From Pseudomonas linyingensis (GTDB lineage Bacteria; Pseudomonadota; Gammaproteobacteria; Pseudomonadales; Pseudomonadaceae), in contig NZ_FNZE01000011.1 of assembly GCF_900109175.1 (NCBI RefSeq), forward strand, positions 95,437 through 159,436: DNA of 64,000 bases. Reading direction: 5' to 3'. The position numbers and the translations under genes are program-made. Within the stretch, counting starts at the first letter, position 1. Every line of letters begins with the position of its first letter. Of this stretch, positions 38,058 to 46,645 are shown in pieces. The notes under the pieces are model-generated. The model did no database searches and had not been told where the DNA came from. It saw only the letters and a program-made list of their open reading frames with translations.

Positions 38058-38478
38058 GTTCGCTGCCACCTGTCTTGGGCAAGTGCTCCGACTGAGAGCC
38101 GATCCAGAGCTCATTCTTGATGCACGCTCAGACACGCACGGTGCGGCTGAAGAGCGAGAGGAGGCCATCCTCTACAGTCCACTAACCCAGATTGATGCCG
38201 AGCGGGTTTCCATCCTGTGCGGCGACTTTCTCCGCCTGAGCCGTCAGATCGTCCCGATAGCGGTGATCTGAGCTGCAGCAACAGGACTATCCGCCAATCC
38301 GCCCTCTAGGGATACGCAAGCGCCCCGCCGTCTAGATGCCTGTCTAAGCGCCCGGTAAAGGTTGGGGTGTCGAGTATAAAGAGGCTGTCCGCCAAGGGGC
38401 GGCAAGATCAGGCTGTGACTGGTGCCGGATTTTCCCGGTCTGTGTCGCATCCGGGGCTTTACAGCTCGCAAACTAAAC
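38058..38478. other. Intergenic, no supported gene
   Basis: About 420 bases between urtE and the siderophore operon. A 77-codon frame (38038-38271) begins inside urtE and resembles nothing known; its codon use is unlike the neighbours. No terminator with a T-run was found. The 3' end is AT-rich and carries the Fur-box-like promoter site. Confidence 0.6.
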
Positions 38479-38497
38479 GTTAATAATTCTCATTAGC
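38479..38497. promoter_or_regulatory. Fur-box-like site before the siderophore operon
   Basis: GTTAATAATTCTCATTAGC matches the 19-base Fur consensus GATAATGATAATCATTATC at 14 positions. It lies 25 bases before the first siderophore gene, where Fur-Fe(II) would block transcription when iron is plentiful. Confidence 0.7.
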
Positions 38498-38521
38498 CAA
38501 TGATTAGCGTAAGGATGCAAG

Positions 38522-39295
38522 ATGCTCCGGAAGTCCCCCGTTCTCGCCCGGTTGAATCGCAGCGAGGAGGTCTATGGCCTGCTAAATTCGGTTCCTTCGC
38601 CCCTGTTGTGCGAAATGATCGCCGCCGCCGGCTATCACTTTGTCATTCTCGACATGGAACACCTGCTGCGTTCCGACGAGGAACTGATGCACTGCCTACG
38701 TGCCTGTGAGGCCACGGGCATATCACCCTGGCTGCGCCTGCCGGAGGTCGACGCCAAGCTGATCGGGCGTGCACTGGATGCGGGTGTCGAAGCGATAGTG
38801 CTGCCGCGGGTGGAGAGCGCCGAAGATGTCGAGCGGGCCGTGGCCGCCGCCTACTTTCCGCCACAGGGTCGTCGTGGCATCACTGGTGGGCGCTGCACCG
38901 GTTTCGGCGCACTCGCCTTGCCCGACTACATCGTGCAGGCCAATGTCGAGCCGCGCATCGTGCCGATGATCGAAAGCGCGGCCGGCGTCGAGGCGCTGGA
39001 GGCGATTCTCCGCCTGCCGGGCATCGCCATGGTCCTGGAAGGGGCTCTGGATCTGGCGCTGGATCTCGGCGTCGGCCCCGATCCGCTGCATCCACGGGTC
39101 TGGCAGGCGCTACAGCAGATGGCGGCAACCTGTGCCGCCGCCCGGGTGCCTTTCTGCGCCAACCCGCGCACGGCCGAGCAGCACCGCCATTGGCATGAGC
39201 ACGGGATCCGTAGCTATCTCGCCGGCGAAGACCGCGGCTTGTTGCTCAATGCCCTGAAAGCACACCGGAAGGGGTTCCAAGTCGCCACGACATGA
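38522..39295 (+). CDS. SbnG-like HpcH/HpaI-family aldolase (putative citrate synthase for siderophore)
   Basis: The 257-residue protein belongs to the HpcH/HpaI class-II aldolase family: ILDMEHLLRSDEEL (catalytic His region), VLPRVESAEDVERAV, RRGITGGRCTGFG and VPMIESAAGVEALEAI (metal-binding Glu). In staphyloferrin B clusters the relative SbnG makes citrate from oxaloacetate and acetyl-CoA for siderophore assembly. Vibrioferrin also contains citrate, so the same role is likely here. It is the first gene after the Fur-like site and lies 120 bases before the ATP-grasp gene. A housekeeping aldolase role cannot be excluded. Confidence 0.8.
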   Translation: MLRKSPVLARLNRSEEVYGLLNSVPSPLLCEMIAAAGYHFVILDMEHLLRSDEELMHCLRACEATGISPWLRLPEVDAKLIGRALDAGVEAIVLPRVESAEDVERAVAAAYFPPQGRRGITGGRCTGFGALALPDYIVQANVEPRIVPMIESAAGVEALEAILRLPGIAMVLEGALDLALDLGVGPDPLHPRVWQALQQMAATCAAARVPFCANPRTAEQHRHWHEHGIRSYLAGEDRGLLLNALKAHRKGFQVATT

Positions 39296-39415
39296 ACAGC
39301 ACGCCCTCCAGCTTCCGCCGAACGTCCCAGCCCAGCCACTGACCCAATTCACGAGCCACCCCACCGACAAGCGCATCCGCCTTGCCGACGGACCGCTATT
39401 GCCCAGGAGAAGCCC

Positions 39416-40615
39416 ATGCAAAGGCCCATCGTCATTCTCAGTCACGTTGCCACCCATGCCGTGTGCGAAGGTTTCCTGCCCTCCGCCCGGCGGTACGGGC
39501 AGCCGCTGTTGCTGCTCACCGACCATGCCCAGGAGCACTGGCGCCACCTGGACGGTGCCCAGGTAGCGGTCGATGACCTGGAGATCCTCGAGTGCGACGT
39601 GTTCAACCCGCTGGCGGTGATTGAACTGCTGCACGCCCATGGCCAGCGCCCGCTGGCAGTGTTTTCCAACAGCGATCACCTGCAGACAAGCTGCGCCCTG
39701 GTAGCGGAAGCCTTCGCCTGCCCCGGCAAGAACTGGCAGATCTGCCACGCGGCGAAGAACAAGGCGGAGATGCGCGAGCGCCTGCAGCGCTTAGGCCTTC
39801 CCGGCCCCTGGTTCCAGGTACTCACTCCCGGAATGCAGCCGCCGGCGGACGTATCCTTCCCGCTGGTGGCCAAGCCGCGCGAAGGCGTCGCCAGCCTGGA
39901 CGTGCAACTGTGCCGCAACGCCGCCGAGCTGGCCGACTACTGTGCGGCCTTCTGGCAACGCCAACCGAGTCGCGCGCTGCTGCTCGAAGCCTACTTGGAG
40001 GGCCCGCTTTTCACCCTGGAAACTCTCGGTGACGGCCAGCGCCTGCAGGCCATCGGCGGTTTCGACGTGACCCTCTCGCCGCCGCCGCACTTCGTCGAGC
40101 TGGAGGCGCGCTGGAACGGTCCCTTGAGCCGGGCCGCGCGCAACGCGGCGCTGGCCCAGGTGGCCGCCTTCGGCGTCAACTTCGGCGTCTGCCACAGCGA
40201 GTTCATCCTCACCGCCGACGGCCCGGTGCTGGTCGAAATCAACTACCGCAGCATCGGCGACGGCCGCGAGTTTCTCCTCGACCGCCTGCTGCCGCAGGGC
40301 TGGTTCGCGCGCATCCTCGCCCTGCACCTGGGCGAACCGCTGGACGACAGCGAAAGCAGCAGCGCCGCGGCCCTGGTGCACTACCTGGTCGCGCCGCACG
40401 GCGGCCGCCTGCTCGCAGCCAGTGGCAGCTTCCGCCAGGAAGACCACGGCTACTGGACCGACTACTGCGCGCTGCACGAAGTCGGCGAGGAGATCCGCTT
40501 GAGCAACTCGAACAAGGACTACCTGGGCGTGCTGCGCCTGATCGCGCCCGACGAAGCTGCGCTGCAGGGGCATTTCGATGCCGTGCGCAGCGACCTGCGC
40601 TGGGAGCTGGCATGA
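39416..40615 (+). CDS. pvsA: ATP-grasp amide ligase of vibrioferrin synthesis (PvsA-like)
   Basis: The 399-residue protein has an ATP-grasp fold. VAKPREGVASLDVQL is the nucleotide-binding strand, EAYLEGPLFTLETLG the central region, and EINYRSIGDGREFLLD the metal-binding end. In Vibrio, PvsA is thought to join alanine and 2-oxoglutarate, the non-citrate half of vibrioferrin. The gene order ATP-grasp / NIS synthetase / MFS / NIS synthetase / decarboxylase matches pvsABCDE exactly. The start follows CAGGAGA, and the stop overlaps the next start (ATGA). Confidence 0.8.
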   Translation: MQRPIVILSHVATHAVCEGFLPSARRYGQPLLLLTDHAQEHWRHLDGAQVAVDDLEILECDVFNPLAVIELLHAHGQRPLAVFSNSDHLQTSCALVAEAFACPGKNWQICHAAKNKAEMRERLQRLGLPGPWFQVLTPGMQPPADVSFPLVAKPREGVASLDVQLCRNAAELADYCAAFWQRQPSRALLLEAYLEGPLFTLETLGDGQRLQAIGGFDVTLSPPPHFVELEARWNGPLSRAARNAALAQVAAFGVNFGVCHSEFILTADGPVLVEINYRSIGDGREFLLDRLLPQGWFARILALHLGEPLDDSESSSAAALVHYLVAPHGGRLLAASGSFRQEDHGYWTDYCALHEVGEEIRLSNSNKDYLGVLRLIAPDEAALQGHFDAVRSDLRWELA

Positions 40616-42396
40616 ATCCGCACGAACTCGACCATGACCAAGACCGCGCGGTCATCGGCCAGCGCATTCTCGACTGCTGCCTGCGCGAGGATATCCGTGG
40701 GCTGCTCGGCTTGACGCGCGCGTGCGAACTGCCGGTCGAACTGACGGCCCACTGGCCTGACTCGGTAGAGCCGACCTGGCTGTGCATCGACCATCTCGGC
40801 TGCGGCGAGCTATGGCTGCCGGTGCGTCGCGGCGCACCGTTGCAGGAATGGAGCGCGATCGGCGACCGCTGGTTGCGCCGCCAGGGCGACAGCGTGAGCC
40901 TGGAGCAGGGCTACCGCCGCTGGCTCGAGCACCTGGCTACCGACCTGGACGCCGAGAGCCTGGCGTTGTTCGCCGACTACGCCGAGGAAGCCGACTGCGC
41001 GGTCGAGCATCGCCGCCTGTGCCGCGAGGCCTACGCTGCGCAGGCCGACGACCTGAGCGAGCTCCTCGCGGAAGCGGATTGGGGCCGACGCCTGCTCGGC
41101 ATCGACCGTCTGGCCAGCTACCACGACCACCCCTTCTACCCCACCGCACGGGCCAAGAGCGGCTTCGACGCCGCAGCCCTGCAGGCCTACGCCCCGGAAT
41201 TCGCGCCACGTTTTCGCCTCAACTGGCTGGCCGTGCCCAAGACGATTTTCGAGCAGACGAGCGCGCCGCCGGCGCTGTGGCCGAGCTTCGCCGCGGTCGG
41301 CCTGGACCCGGCGCTGGCGGCGAGCCACGCGCTGCTGCCGGTGCACCCGCTGACCTGGCCCGAACTGGATGCCCACGGCCTGCCGCCAGGATGCCTGCGC
41401 GCACCACGCAGCGCCCTGGAGGTGGAGCCGACCCTGTCGGTGCGCACGGTGCTGTGCGTCGAGGCGCCGTGCTGCCATATCAAGTTACCTCTCTCGGTGC
41501 GTACCCTGGGCGCGCGCAACCTGCGCCTGATAAAGCCGAGCACCCTCTACGACGGTCACTGGTTCCAGACCGTGCTGCAGGAGCTCGCCGAACGCGACGA
41601 CCGGCTCGGTGCGCGCTACCTGCACGTCGACGAGCTGCACGGCGGCCACGCTGCCGGCGAGCGCCACCTGGCCTACATCCTGCGCCGCTACCCGGACGGT
41701 CTGGGGCAGGCGACCCTGGTGCCGGTCGCCGCCCTGGCTAGCCGTCTGCCTGACGGCCGCCTGTTGGTGGAAGCGCTGGTTCAGCGCTTCCACAGCGGCG
41801 ACCTGCTGGCCTGGTGGCAGGAGTATCTCGACCTCCTGCTCGCCGTGCACCTGCGCCTCTGGCTGGTCTACGGCATCGCCCTAGAGGCCAACCAGCAGAA
41901 CGCCGTGTTGCTATTCGAGGATGGCCGGCCGCTGCGGCTGCTGATGAAGGACAACGACGCCGCACGGCTGTGGCCGGCGCGCTTCGCCGCCGCCTGCCCG
42001 GACCTGGTGCCGCGCCTGGCCGAGCTGCGCGACGAGCGGATCCGCGTCGATGGCGCCAGACCGCTGGCCGAAATGTTCTGCACCATCACTCTGCAGCTGA
42101 ACTTGATCGCGCCGCTGGAGGCCATCGCCGAGTCTGGCCTGGCCTCGCACGAGGCGCTCTACGCCTGCCTGCGCGAGCGCCTGCGTGCCTGCCTCGAGGC
42201 GCTGGCGCTCGCGGGAGTGGCGGTCGACGAGGCGCGTCATTTCCTGCTCGACAGCCCGAGGCTGCCGGTGAAGTACCTGCTCAGCGCCGGCAGCCTGTTC
42301 AGCAAGGCGCGCTCCGGCGCGGCGGACATCAACAAGTTCTACGGCTACAGCGCGGCGAACTTCCTGCAGGATGCAGCCCCATGTCCCGCCAACTGA
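40612..42396 (+). CDS. pvsB: NIS siderophore synthetase, IucA/IucC family (PvsB-like)
   Basis: The 594-residue protein is an IucA/IucC-type synthetase that adenylates a carboxylate and joins it to an amine or alcohol. Family landmarks are HPFYPTARAKSGF, LLPVHPLTWPEL, the basic strand LSVRTLGARNLRLIKPSTLYD, and the C-terminal FhuF-like part with LEANQQNAVLLFEDGRP and MKDNDAARLW. By position it corresponds to PvsB, which performs the final condensation in vibrioferrin assembly. It overlaps pvsA by four bases and the exporter gene by 16. Confidence 0.82.
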   Translation: MNPHELDHDQDRAVIGQRILDCCLREDIRGLLGLTRACELPVELTAHWPDSVEPTWLCIDHLGCGELWLPVRRGAPLQEWSAIGDRWLRRQGDSVSLEQGYRRWLEHLATDLDAESLALFADYAEEADCAVEHRRLCREAYAAQADDLSELLAEADWGRRLLGIDRLASYHDHPFYPTARAKSGFDAAALQAYAPEFAPRFRLNWLAVPKTIFEQTSAPPALWPSFAAVGLDPALAASHALLPVHPLTWPELDAHGLPPGCLRAPRSALEVEPTLSVRTVLCVEAPCCHIKLPLSVRTLGARNLRLIKPSTLYDGHWFQTVLQELAERDDRLGARYLHVDELHGGHAAGERHLAYILRRYPDGLGQATLVPVAALASRLPDGRLLVEALVQRFHSGDLLAWWQEYLDLLLAVHLRLWLVYGIALEANQQNAVLLFEDGRPLRLLMKDNDAARLWPARFAAACPDLVPRLAELRDERIRVDGARPLAEMFCTITLQLNLIAPLEAIAESGLASHEALYACLRERLRACLEALALAGVAVDEARHFLLDSPRLPVKYLLSAGSLFSKARSGAADINKFYGYSAANFLQDAAPCPAN

Positions 42397-43526
42397 CCGC
42401 CAGCGTCCTGCTCGGCCACTACCTGTCGGCCTTCACCGCCCTGGGCGCGCCGCTGTTCCTGCCGCGCATCCTCGCCGATCTCGGCAGTGCGGCGCCGACC
42501 TGGAGCATCGGCGTGCTCTATGTCCTGCCGACCCTGTGCACCGCGCTGGCGGCGCCGCTCTGGGGACGCCTGGCCGACCGCCACGGCTGCCGGCTGTCGC
42601 TGCTGCGCGCTCATGCCGGCCTCGCCGCCGGCTTCCTGCTCGCCGGCTTCAGTCCGAACCTGGGGGTGTTCACCCTCGCACTGATCGTCCAGGGCACCTT
42701 CGGCGGCGCCATGGCGGCGTCGAACGCCTACCTGGCGACCCAGCTTGCCGGGGAAAGCCTGTCGCGCGCGCTCAACCTGACCCAGTACTCGGCGCGCCTC
42801 GCGCTGCTCAGCGGCCCGGTGCTGGTCGGCCTGCTGGCGAGCGCCGGGCTGGGGCTGGAGATGTATCGCTACCTGGCCTGGCTGCCGCTGGTCGCCTTCC
42901 TGCTGGTGCTGCCGTTGCCGGCCGATGCGCCGCGCATCCCGGCGCAGACCGCGGACGTCCAGACCAGCCGCGACGAACTGCCGCCGGACCTGCTGCGCCT
43001 GCTCGCCGTGCAGTTCCTGTTCAGCTTCGCCATGGTGGTGACCTTCCCCTACTTCGTGCCCTACGGCGAGGCCCTCGGGATCGCCAACGACGCGCTGATC
43101 GGTCTGCTCTACAGCCTGCCGCACCTGGTCTACCTGCTGGCCCTGCCCTGGGTGCAGCGCCGCAGCGGCCCGTTGCTGCCGGCCGGACTCGCCCTGTTCG
43201 CGCTGAGCAACCTGCTGCAGTTCCTGCGCGTGCCGGCCGAGCTGCTGTTCGCCCTGCGCCTACTCGCCGGGCTGGGCATGCTGCTGTGTTTCGTCGGCCT
43301 GCACCGCTACCTCGCTGCCCTCCGCCGCCAGGGCGGCGCCGGCCGCCTGTTCGGCTGGTACGACGCCAGCGGCAAGTGGGCCGGCAGCGCCGCCGGCCTG
43401 GTCGCCGGCCTGGCCTGCCAGCACTACGGCGTCGCCATGCCTTTCCTTATCGCCTGCCTGGCCGCGTTCGCCGCGCTGGCCGTGGCTCACCCCTTACTCA
43501 CCCGCTCGCCGGAGACCGCCCCATGA
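42381..43526 (+). CDS. pvsC: MFS siderophore exporter (PvsC-like)
   Basis: From ATG 42381 the protein is 381 residues with about 12 helices and the MFS loop WGRLADRHGCRLSLL. Starting within the end of pvsB and overlapping pvsD by four bases, it occupies the exporter slot of the pvs operon. PvsC exports vibrioferrin across the inner membrane. A longer frame upstream is pvsB read out of phase. Confidence 0.82.
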   Translation: MSRQLTASVLLGHYLSAFTALGAPLFLPRILADLGSAAPTWSIGVLYVLPTLCTALAAPLWGRLADRHGCRLSLLRAHAGLAAGFLLAGFSPNLGVFTLALIVQGTFGGAMAASNAYLATQLAGESLSRALNLTQYSARLALLSGPVLVGLLASAGLGLEMYRYLAWLPLVAFLLVLPLPADAPRIPAQTADVQTSRDELPPDLLRLLAVQFLFSFAMVVTFPYFVPYGEALGIANDALIGLLYSLPHLVYLLALPWVQRRSGPLLPAGLALFALSNLLQFLRVPAELLFALRLLAGLGMLLCFVGLHRYLAALRRQGGAGRLFGWYDASGKWAGSAAGLVAGLACQHYGVAMPFLIACLAAFAALAVAHPLLTRSPETAP

Positions 43527-45298
43527 CCCTTGTCGCTCGCTCGCCCCACGAACGCACCCTGGACGGCGAGGCCCAGCGCCACGCCATCGATTGCCTGCTC
43601 AACTGCTACCTGCGCGAGTACGCCCTGCCGCGCGGTGAGGCGAGTCTCGACTGCCATGCACCGGATCTGCCCATGGGCCTGCGTCACGCCGAAAGCCGCT
43701 GCGTCGGCATCCAGCTCGCCAACGGCAACCGCCTGGCGCTGCTCGCCGACCGCGCCAGTGTGCTCGGCCGCTGCCGCTTCGTCAGCCCGCCCTACTTCAA
43801 GGGCCACGGCCAGGGCTGGCGGCCGCTGGACGCCGCCGAACTGGCGCGTCTGCTGCTCGCCCCACTGAACGGCCCGGAGCGGCACGGCGAGCTGCTCGAG
43901 CAGATCGACAACAGCCTGCGCATCACCCGCACCTTTCTCACCCACGCCCGCGCGGCCAATCACGAGCCGGCCGACAACCATGAGCCATTCGATAGCCTGC
44001 TGCGCTCCGAGCAGGGCCAGGTCTGGGGCCATGCCCTGCACCCGACGCCGAAAAGCCGCGATGGCGTCTCCGAGTCCGACCTGCTGGCCTGCTCGCCGGA
44101 AGTCGGTGCGTGCTTCCCGCTGCACTGGTTCCGTGTCGACCCCGCGCTGATCCGCCACCAGGGCGACGACCCACGCGGCCTGCTCGCCGAGGTCGCCGGC
44201 GCCGACAACCTCTACCCCTGCCACCCGTGGGAGGTTTCGCGGGTGCTGGCCGATCCGCTGGTCCAGCGGGTGCGCGACCTCGGCCTCTTGGAATACCTCG
44301 GCCCGCGTGGCATGGCGCTCTACCCGACTTCCTCGGTACGCACCCTCTACCACCCGAAGCTGAGCCATTTCCTCAAATTCTCGATCCACGTTCGGCTGAC
44401 CAACTGCGTGCGCAAGAACGCTTGGTACGAGCTGGACAGCGCGGTGGCCCTGACCCGCCTGCTCGACCCGCTGATGGCCGAGCTGGAGCACAGCCAGCCT
44501 GGCTTCGCGTTAATGGCCGAGCCGGCCGCCAGCACCCTCGACCTGTCGGCCTACGGCAGCCCGGAGGAGGCCCGCGAGGTTACCGAATGCTTTGGCATCC
44601 TCTACCGGCAGAACCTCGACGAAGCCAGCCGCGCCCGCTACCGACCGCAAGTCGCCATGGCCCTGTTCACCTGGGCCCTGGGGGGCGTCAGTGCCTGCCA
44701 GGCGTTGGTCGCGCACTGTGCGGCGCAGCTCGGCGTGGACCCGGCCGAGGCTGCGCTGCGCTGGCTGCGCGCCTATGCCGGGCTGCTGCTGGGCGGCTCG
44801 CTGCACTGCCTGTTCCGCCACGGCGTGGTGCTCGAACCGCACCTGCAGAACACCCTGCTCGGCTTCGACGTTCAGGGCCTGCCCTGCCGCGTATGGATCC
44901 GCGACCTAGAGGGCACCAAGCTGGTCCCCGAGCACTGGCCGGCTAAGCGCCTCGCCCACCTCGACGAGCGCACCCGCGCCTCGCTCCACTACGACGCCGA
45001 CAAGGCCTGGAAGCGGGTCGCCTACTGCGCCCTGGTCAACAACCTCGGCGAGGCAGTGTTCCACCTGGCCAATGGCGATGCGGCGCTAGAGCGGCGCCTG
45101 TGGCGGGAGATCGCCGCCATCCTCGAAGCGCAGCGCGCGCCGCTCGGCGAGCCGCAGGCTTTGCGCGAGCTGTGCGCCGGCGCGCCCCTGCCGAGCAAGG
45201 AGAACTTCATGACCCGCCTGCTGATGCGCGCTGACCGCGAAGCCGGCTACACCGCCCTGCCCAATCCGCTGACCGCCGCCCGTGGAGATTGCCGATGA
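43523..45298 (+). CDS. pvsD: NIS siderophore synthetase, IucA/IucC family (PvsD-like)
   Basis: The 591-residue second synthetase starts at ATG 43523, overlapping the exporter stop (ATGA). It has HPTPKSRDGVSESDL, LYPCHPWEVSRVLAD, SSVRTLYHPKLSHFLKFSIH and LEPHLQNTLLGFDVQG, the ATP- and citrate-binding segments of the family. In vibrioferrin assembly PvsD joins citrate to serine. Comparison with pvsB shows the two are distant paralogues, as in other two-synthetase clusters. A long frame starting at 42371 is a read-through artefact. Confidence 0.84.
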   Translation: MTLVARSPHERTLDGEAQRHAIDCLLNCYLREYALPRGEASLDCHAPDLPMGLRHAESRCVGIQLANGNRLALLADRASVLGRCRFVSPPYFKGHGQGWRPLDAAELARLLLAPLNGPERHGELLEQIDNSLRITRTFLTHARAANHEPADNHEPFDSLLRSEQGQVWGHALHPTPKSRDGVSESDLLACSPEVGACFPLHWFRVDPALIRHQGDDPRGLLAEVAGADNLYPCHPWEVSRVLADPLVQRVRDLGLLEYLGPRGMALYPTSSVRTLYHPKLSHFLKFSIHVRLTNCVRKNAWYELDSAVALTRLLDPLMAELEHSQPGFALMAEPAASTLDLSAYGSPEEAREVTECFGILYRQNLDEASRARYRPQVAMALFTWALGGVSACQALVAHCAAQLGVDPAEAALRWLRAYAGLLLGGSLHCLFRHGVVLEPHLQNTLLGFDVQGLPCRVWIRDLEGTKLVPEHWPAKRLAHLDERTRASLHYDADKAWKRVAYCALVNNLGEAVFHLANGDAALERRLWREIAAILEAQRAPLGEPQALRELCAGAPLPSKENFMTRLLMRADREAGYTALPNPLTAARGDCR

Positions 45299-46479
45299 GC
45301 CTGCCCGCCCCCGTCCAACACGCCATCGCAGAGCTGCGCCGCCAGCGCGACGAGCCGCTGTGCGCCTACATCTACGACCTGGCGGCGCTGGCGCGCCACG
45401 CACGTACTCTGCGCGAAGCGCTGCCGGCCAACTGCGAGCTGTTCTACGCCGCCAAGGCCAACCCCGAGGCGCCAATCCTGCGCACCTTGGCGCCCTGGGT
45501 CGACGGCTTCGAGGCGGCCTCCGGCGGCGAACTGCGCTGGCTGTATGAGCGCCATCCGGACAAGCCGCTGATCTTCGGCGGCCCCGGCAAGCTGGACAGC
45601 GAGCTGGCCGCCGCCATGGACTGTCGGATTTCCGCCTTCCACGTCGAAAGCCTCGGCGAGCTGCGCCGCCTGGCAGTCGTCGCCAGGGCCCACGGCCGCC
45701 GGGCGCCGGTGCTGCTGCGGCTCAACCTCAGGCTCGCCGAGGCGCCGGACAGTCGCCTGGTGATGGGCGGCAAGCCGACGCCCTTCGGTCTCGACGAGGA
45801 GGCCCTCGACGAGGCGCTGGCGCTGCTCGCCGGCGAACCCTGGCTGCGGCTCGAGGGCCTGCACTTCCACCTGCTCTCCCATCAGCTGGACAGCGCCGCC
45901 CACCTGCAGCTGCTGCGCAGTTACTTCCGCTGCTTCCGCCAGTTGAACGCGCGCCACGGCCTGGACCTGACGCTGCTCAACGTCGGCGGCGGCATGGGCA
46001 TCGACTACCGCGACCACGCCCGCTCCTTCGACTGGCCGGGCTTCTGCGCGGGCCTGGCGGCGCTGATCGTCGAGGAAGGCATGGCGGGCACGTGCATCCG
46101 CTTCGAGATCGGCCGCTTCCTTAGCGCCGCCTGCGGCTACTACCTGATGGAGGTGCTGGACATCAAGCGCAACCACGGCCAGTACTTCGCCGTCGCCCGC
46201 GGCGGTACCCATCACTTCCGCACGCCGGCGGCGCAGGGCCACGACCATCCCTTCGAGGTGGTGCGCAGCGAACGTCCGGCGGAGCTGGAGAACCAGCCAG
46301 TGACCCTAGTCGGCCAGCTGTGCACGCCCAAGGACGTGCTGGCCCGCCAGCAGCCGGTGGCCGCCCTGGCGGTCGGCGACCTCTTGGTGTTCACCCTGGC
46401 CGGCGCCTACTCCTGGAACATCTCGCACCAGCACTTCCTGATGCACGAGCCGCCGCAGATGGTGTTCCTGGAGTCTTGA
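45295..46479 (+). CDS. pvsE: PLP-dependent decarboxylase (PvsE/SbnH-like)
   Basis: The 394-residue protein is a fold-III (alanine racemase/LysA-type) PLP enzyme. The PLP lysine is K54 in FYAAKANPEAPIL, the phosphate-binding loop is NVGGGMGIDY, and CTPKDVLARQQPV precedes the active-site end. In siderophore clusters these enzymes decarboxylate a citryl-amino-acid intermediate; for vibrioferrin this gives the ethanolamine unit. ATG 45295 overlaps the pvsD stop and has GTGGAG upstream. It is the last gene of the biosynthetic operon. Confidence 0.85.
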   Translation: MSLPAPVQHAIAELRRQRDEPLCAYIYDLAALARHARTLREALPANCELFYAAKANPEAPILRTLAPWVDGFEAASGGELRWLYERHPDKPLIFGGPGKLDSELAAAMDCRISAFHVESLGELRRLAVVARAHGRRAPVLLRLNLRLAEAPDSRLVMGGKPTPFGLDEEALDEALALLAGEPWLRLEGLHFHLLSHQLDSAAHLQLLRSYFRCFRQLNARHGLDLTLLNVGGGMGIDYRDHARSFDWPGFCAGLAALIVEEGMAGTCIRFEIGRFLSAACGYYLMEVLDIKRNHGQYFAVARGGTHHFRTPAAQGHDHPFEVVRSERPAELENQPVTLVGQLCTPKDVLARQQPVAALAVGDLLVFTLAGAYSWNISHQHFLMHEPPQMVFLES

Positions 46480-46518
46480 CCCCTCGATCCGGGTAGCCAT
46501 CGGACTGCCCCGGCAGGT

Positions 46519-46551
46519 ATTTACATTCGATTTACATTCTATTTACAATTA
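46519..46551. repeat. Three tandem 11-bp repeats before the receptor gene
   Basis: ATTTACATTCG, ATTTACATTCT and ATTTACAATTA follow each other without gaps about 95-127 bases before the TonB-receptor start. An 11-base period is about one helical turn, so a regulator could bind cooperatively on one face of the DNA. The repeats directly abut the Fur-like site. Confidence 0.7.
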
Positions 46552-46569
46552 ATAACAATTCCTATTAGC
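46551..46569. promoter_or_regulatory. Fur-box-like site before the siderophore receptor
   Basis: AATAACAATTCCTATTAGC matches the Fur consensus at 11 of 19 positions and shares ATTAGC with the site at 38479-38497. It lies 76 bases before the receptor start. This is weaker than the first site, but the location is right for iron control. Confidence 0.5.
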
Positions 46570-46645
46570 AATAATCTCTCATTTCTAAATTACTGCTCGC
46601 CCTAAGAAAACGGATCACATCAACAATCAGGAGCCGCACCTCGTC

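Noticed and set aside
38038..38271. 77-codon frame after urtE
   Set aside because: It starts inside urtE, resembles no family and has codon use unlike the neighbours; treated as intergenic.
42371..45298. A 975-codon frame spanning the MFS and second synthetase genes
   Set aside because: Only the part from ATG 43523 is real; upstream it runs out of phase through the exporter gene.
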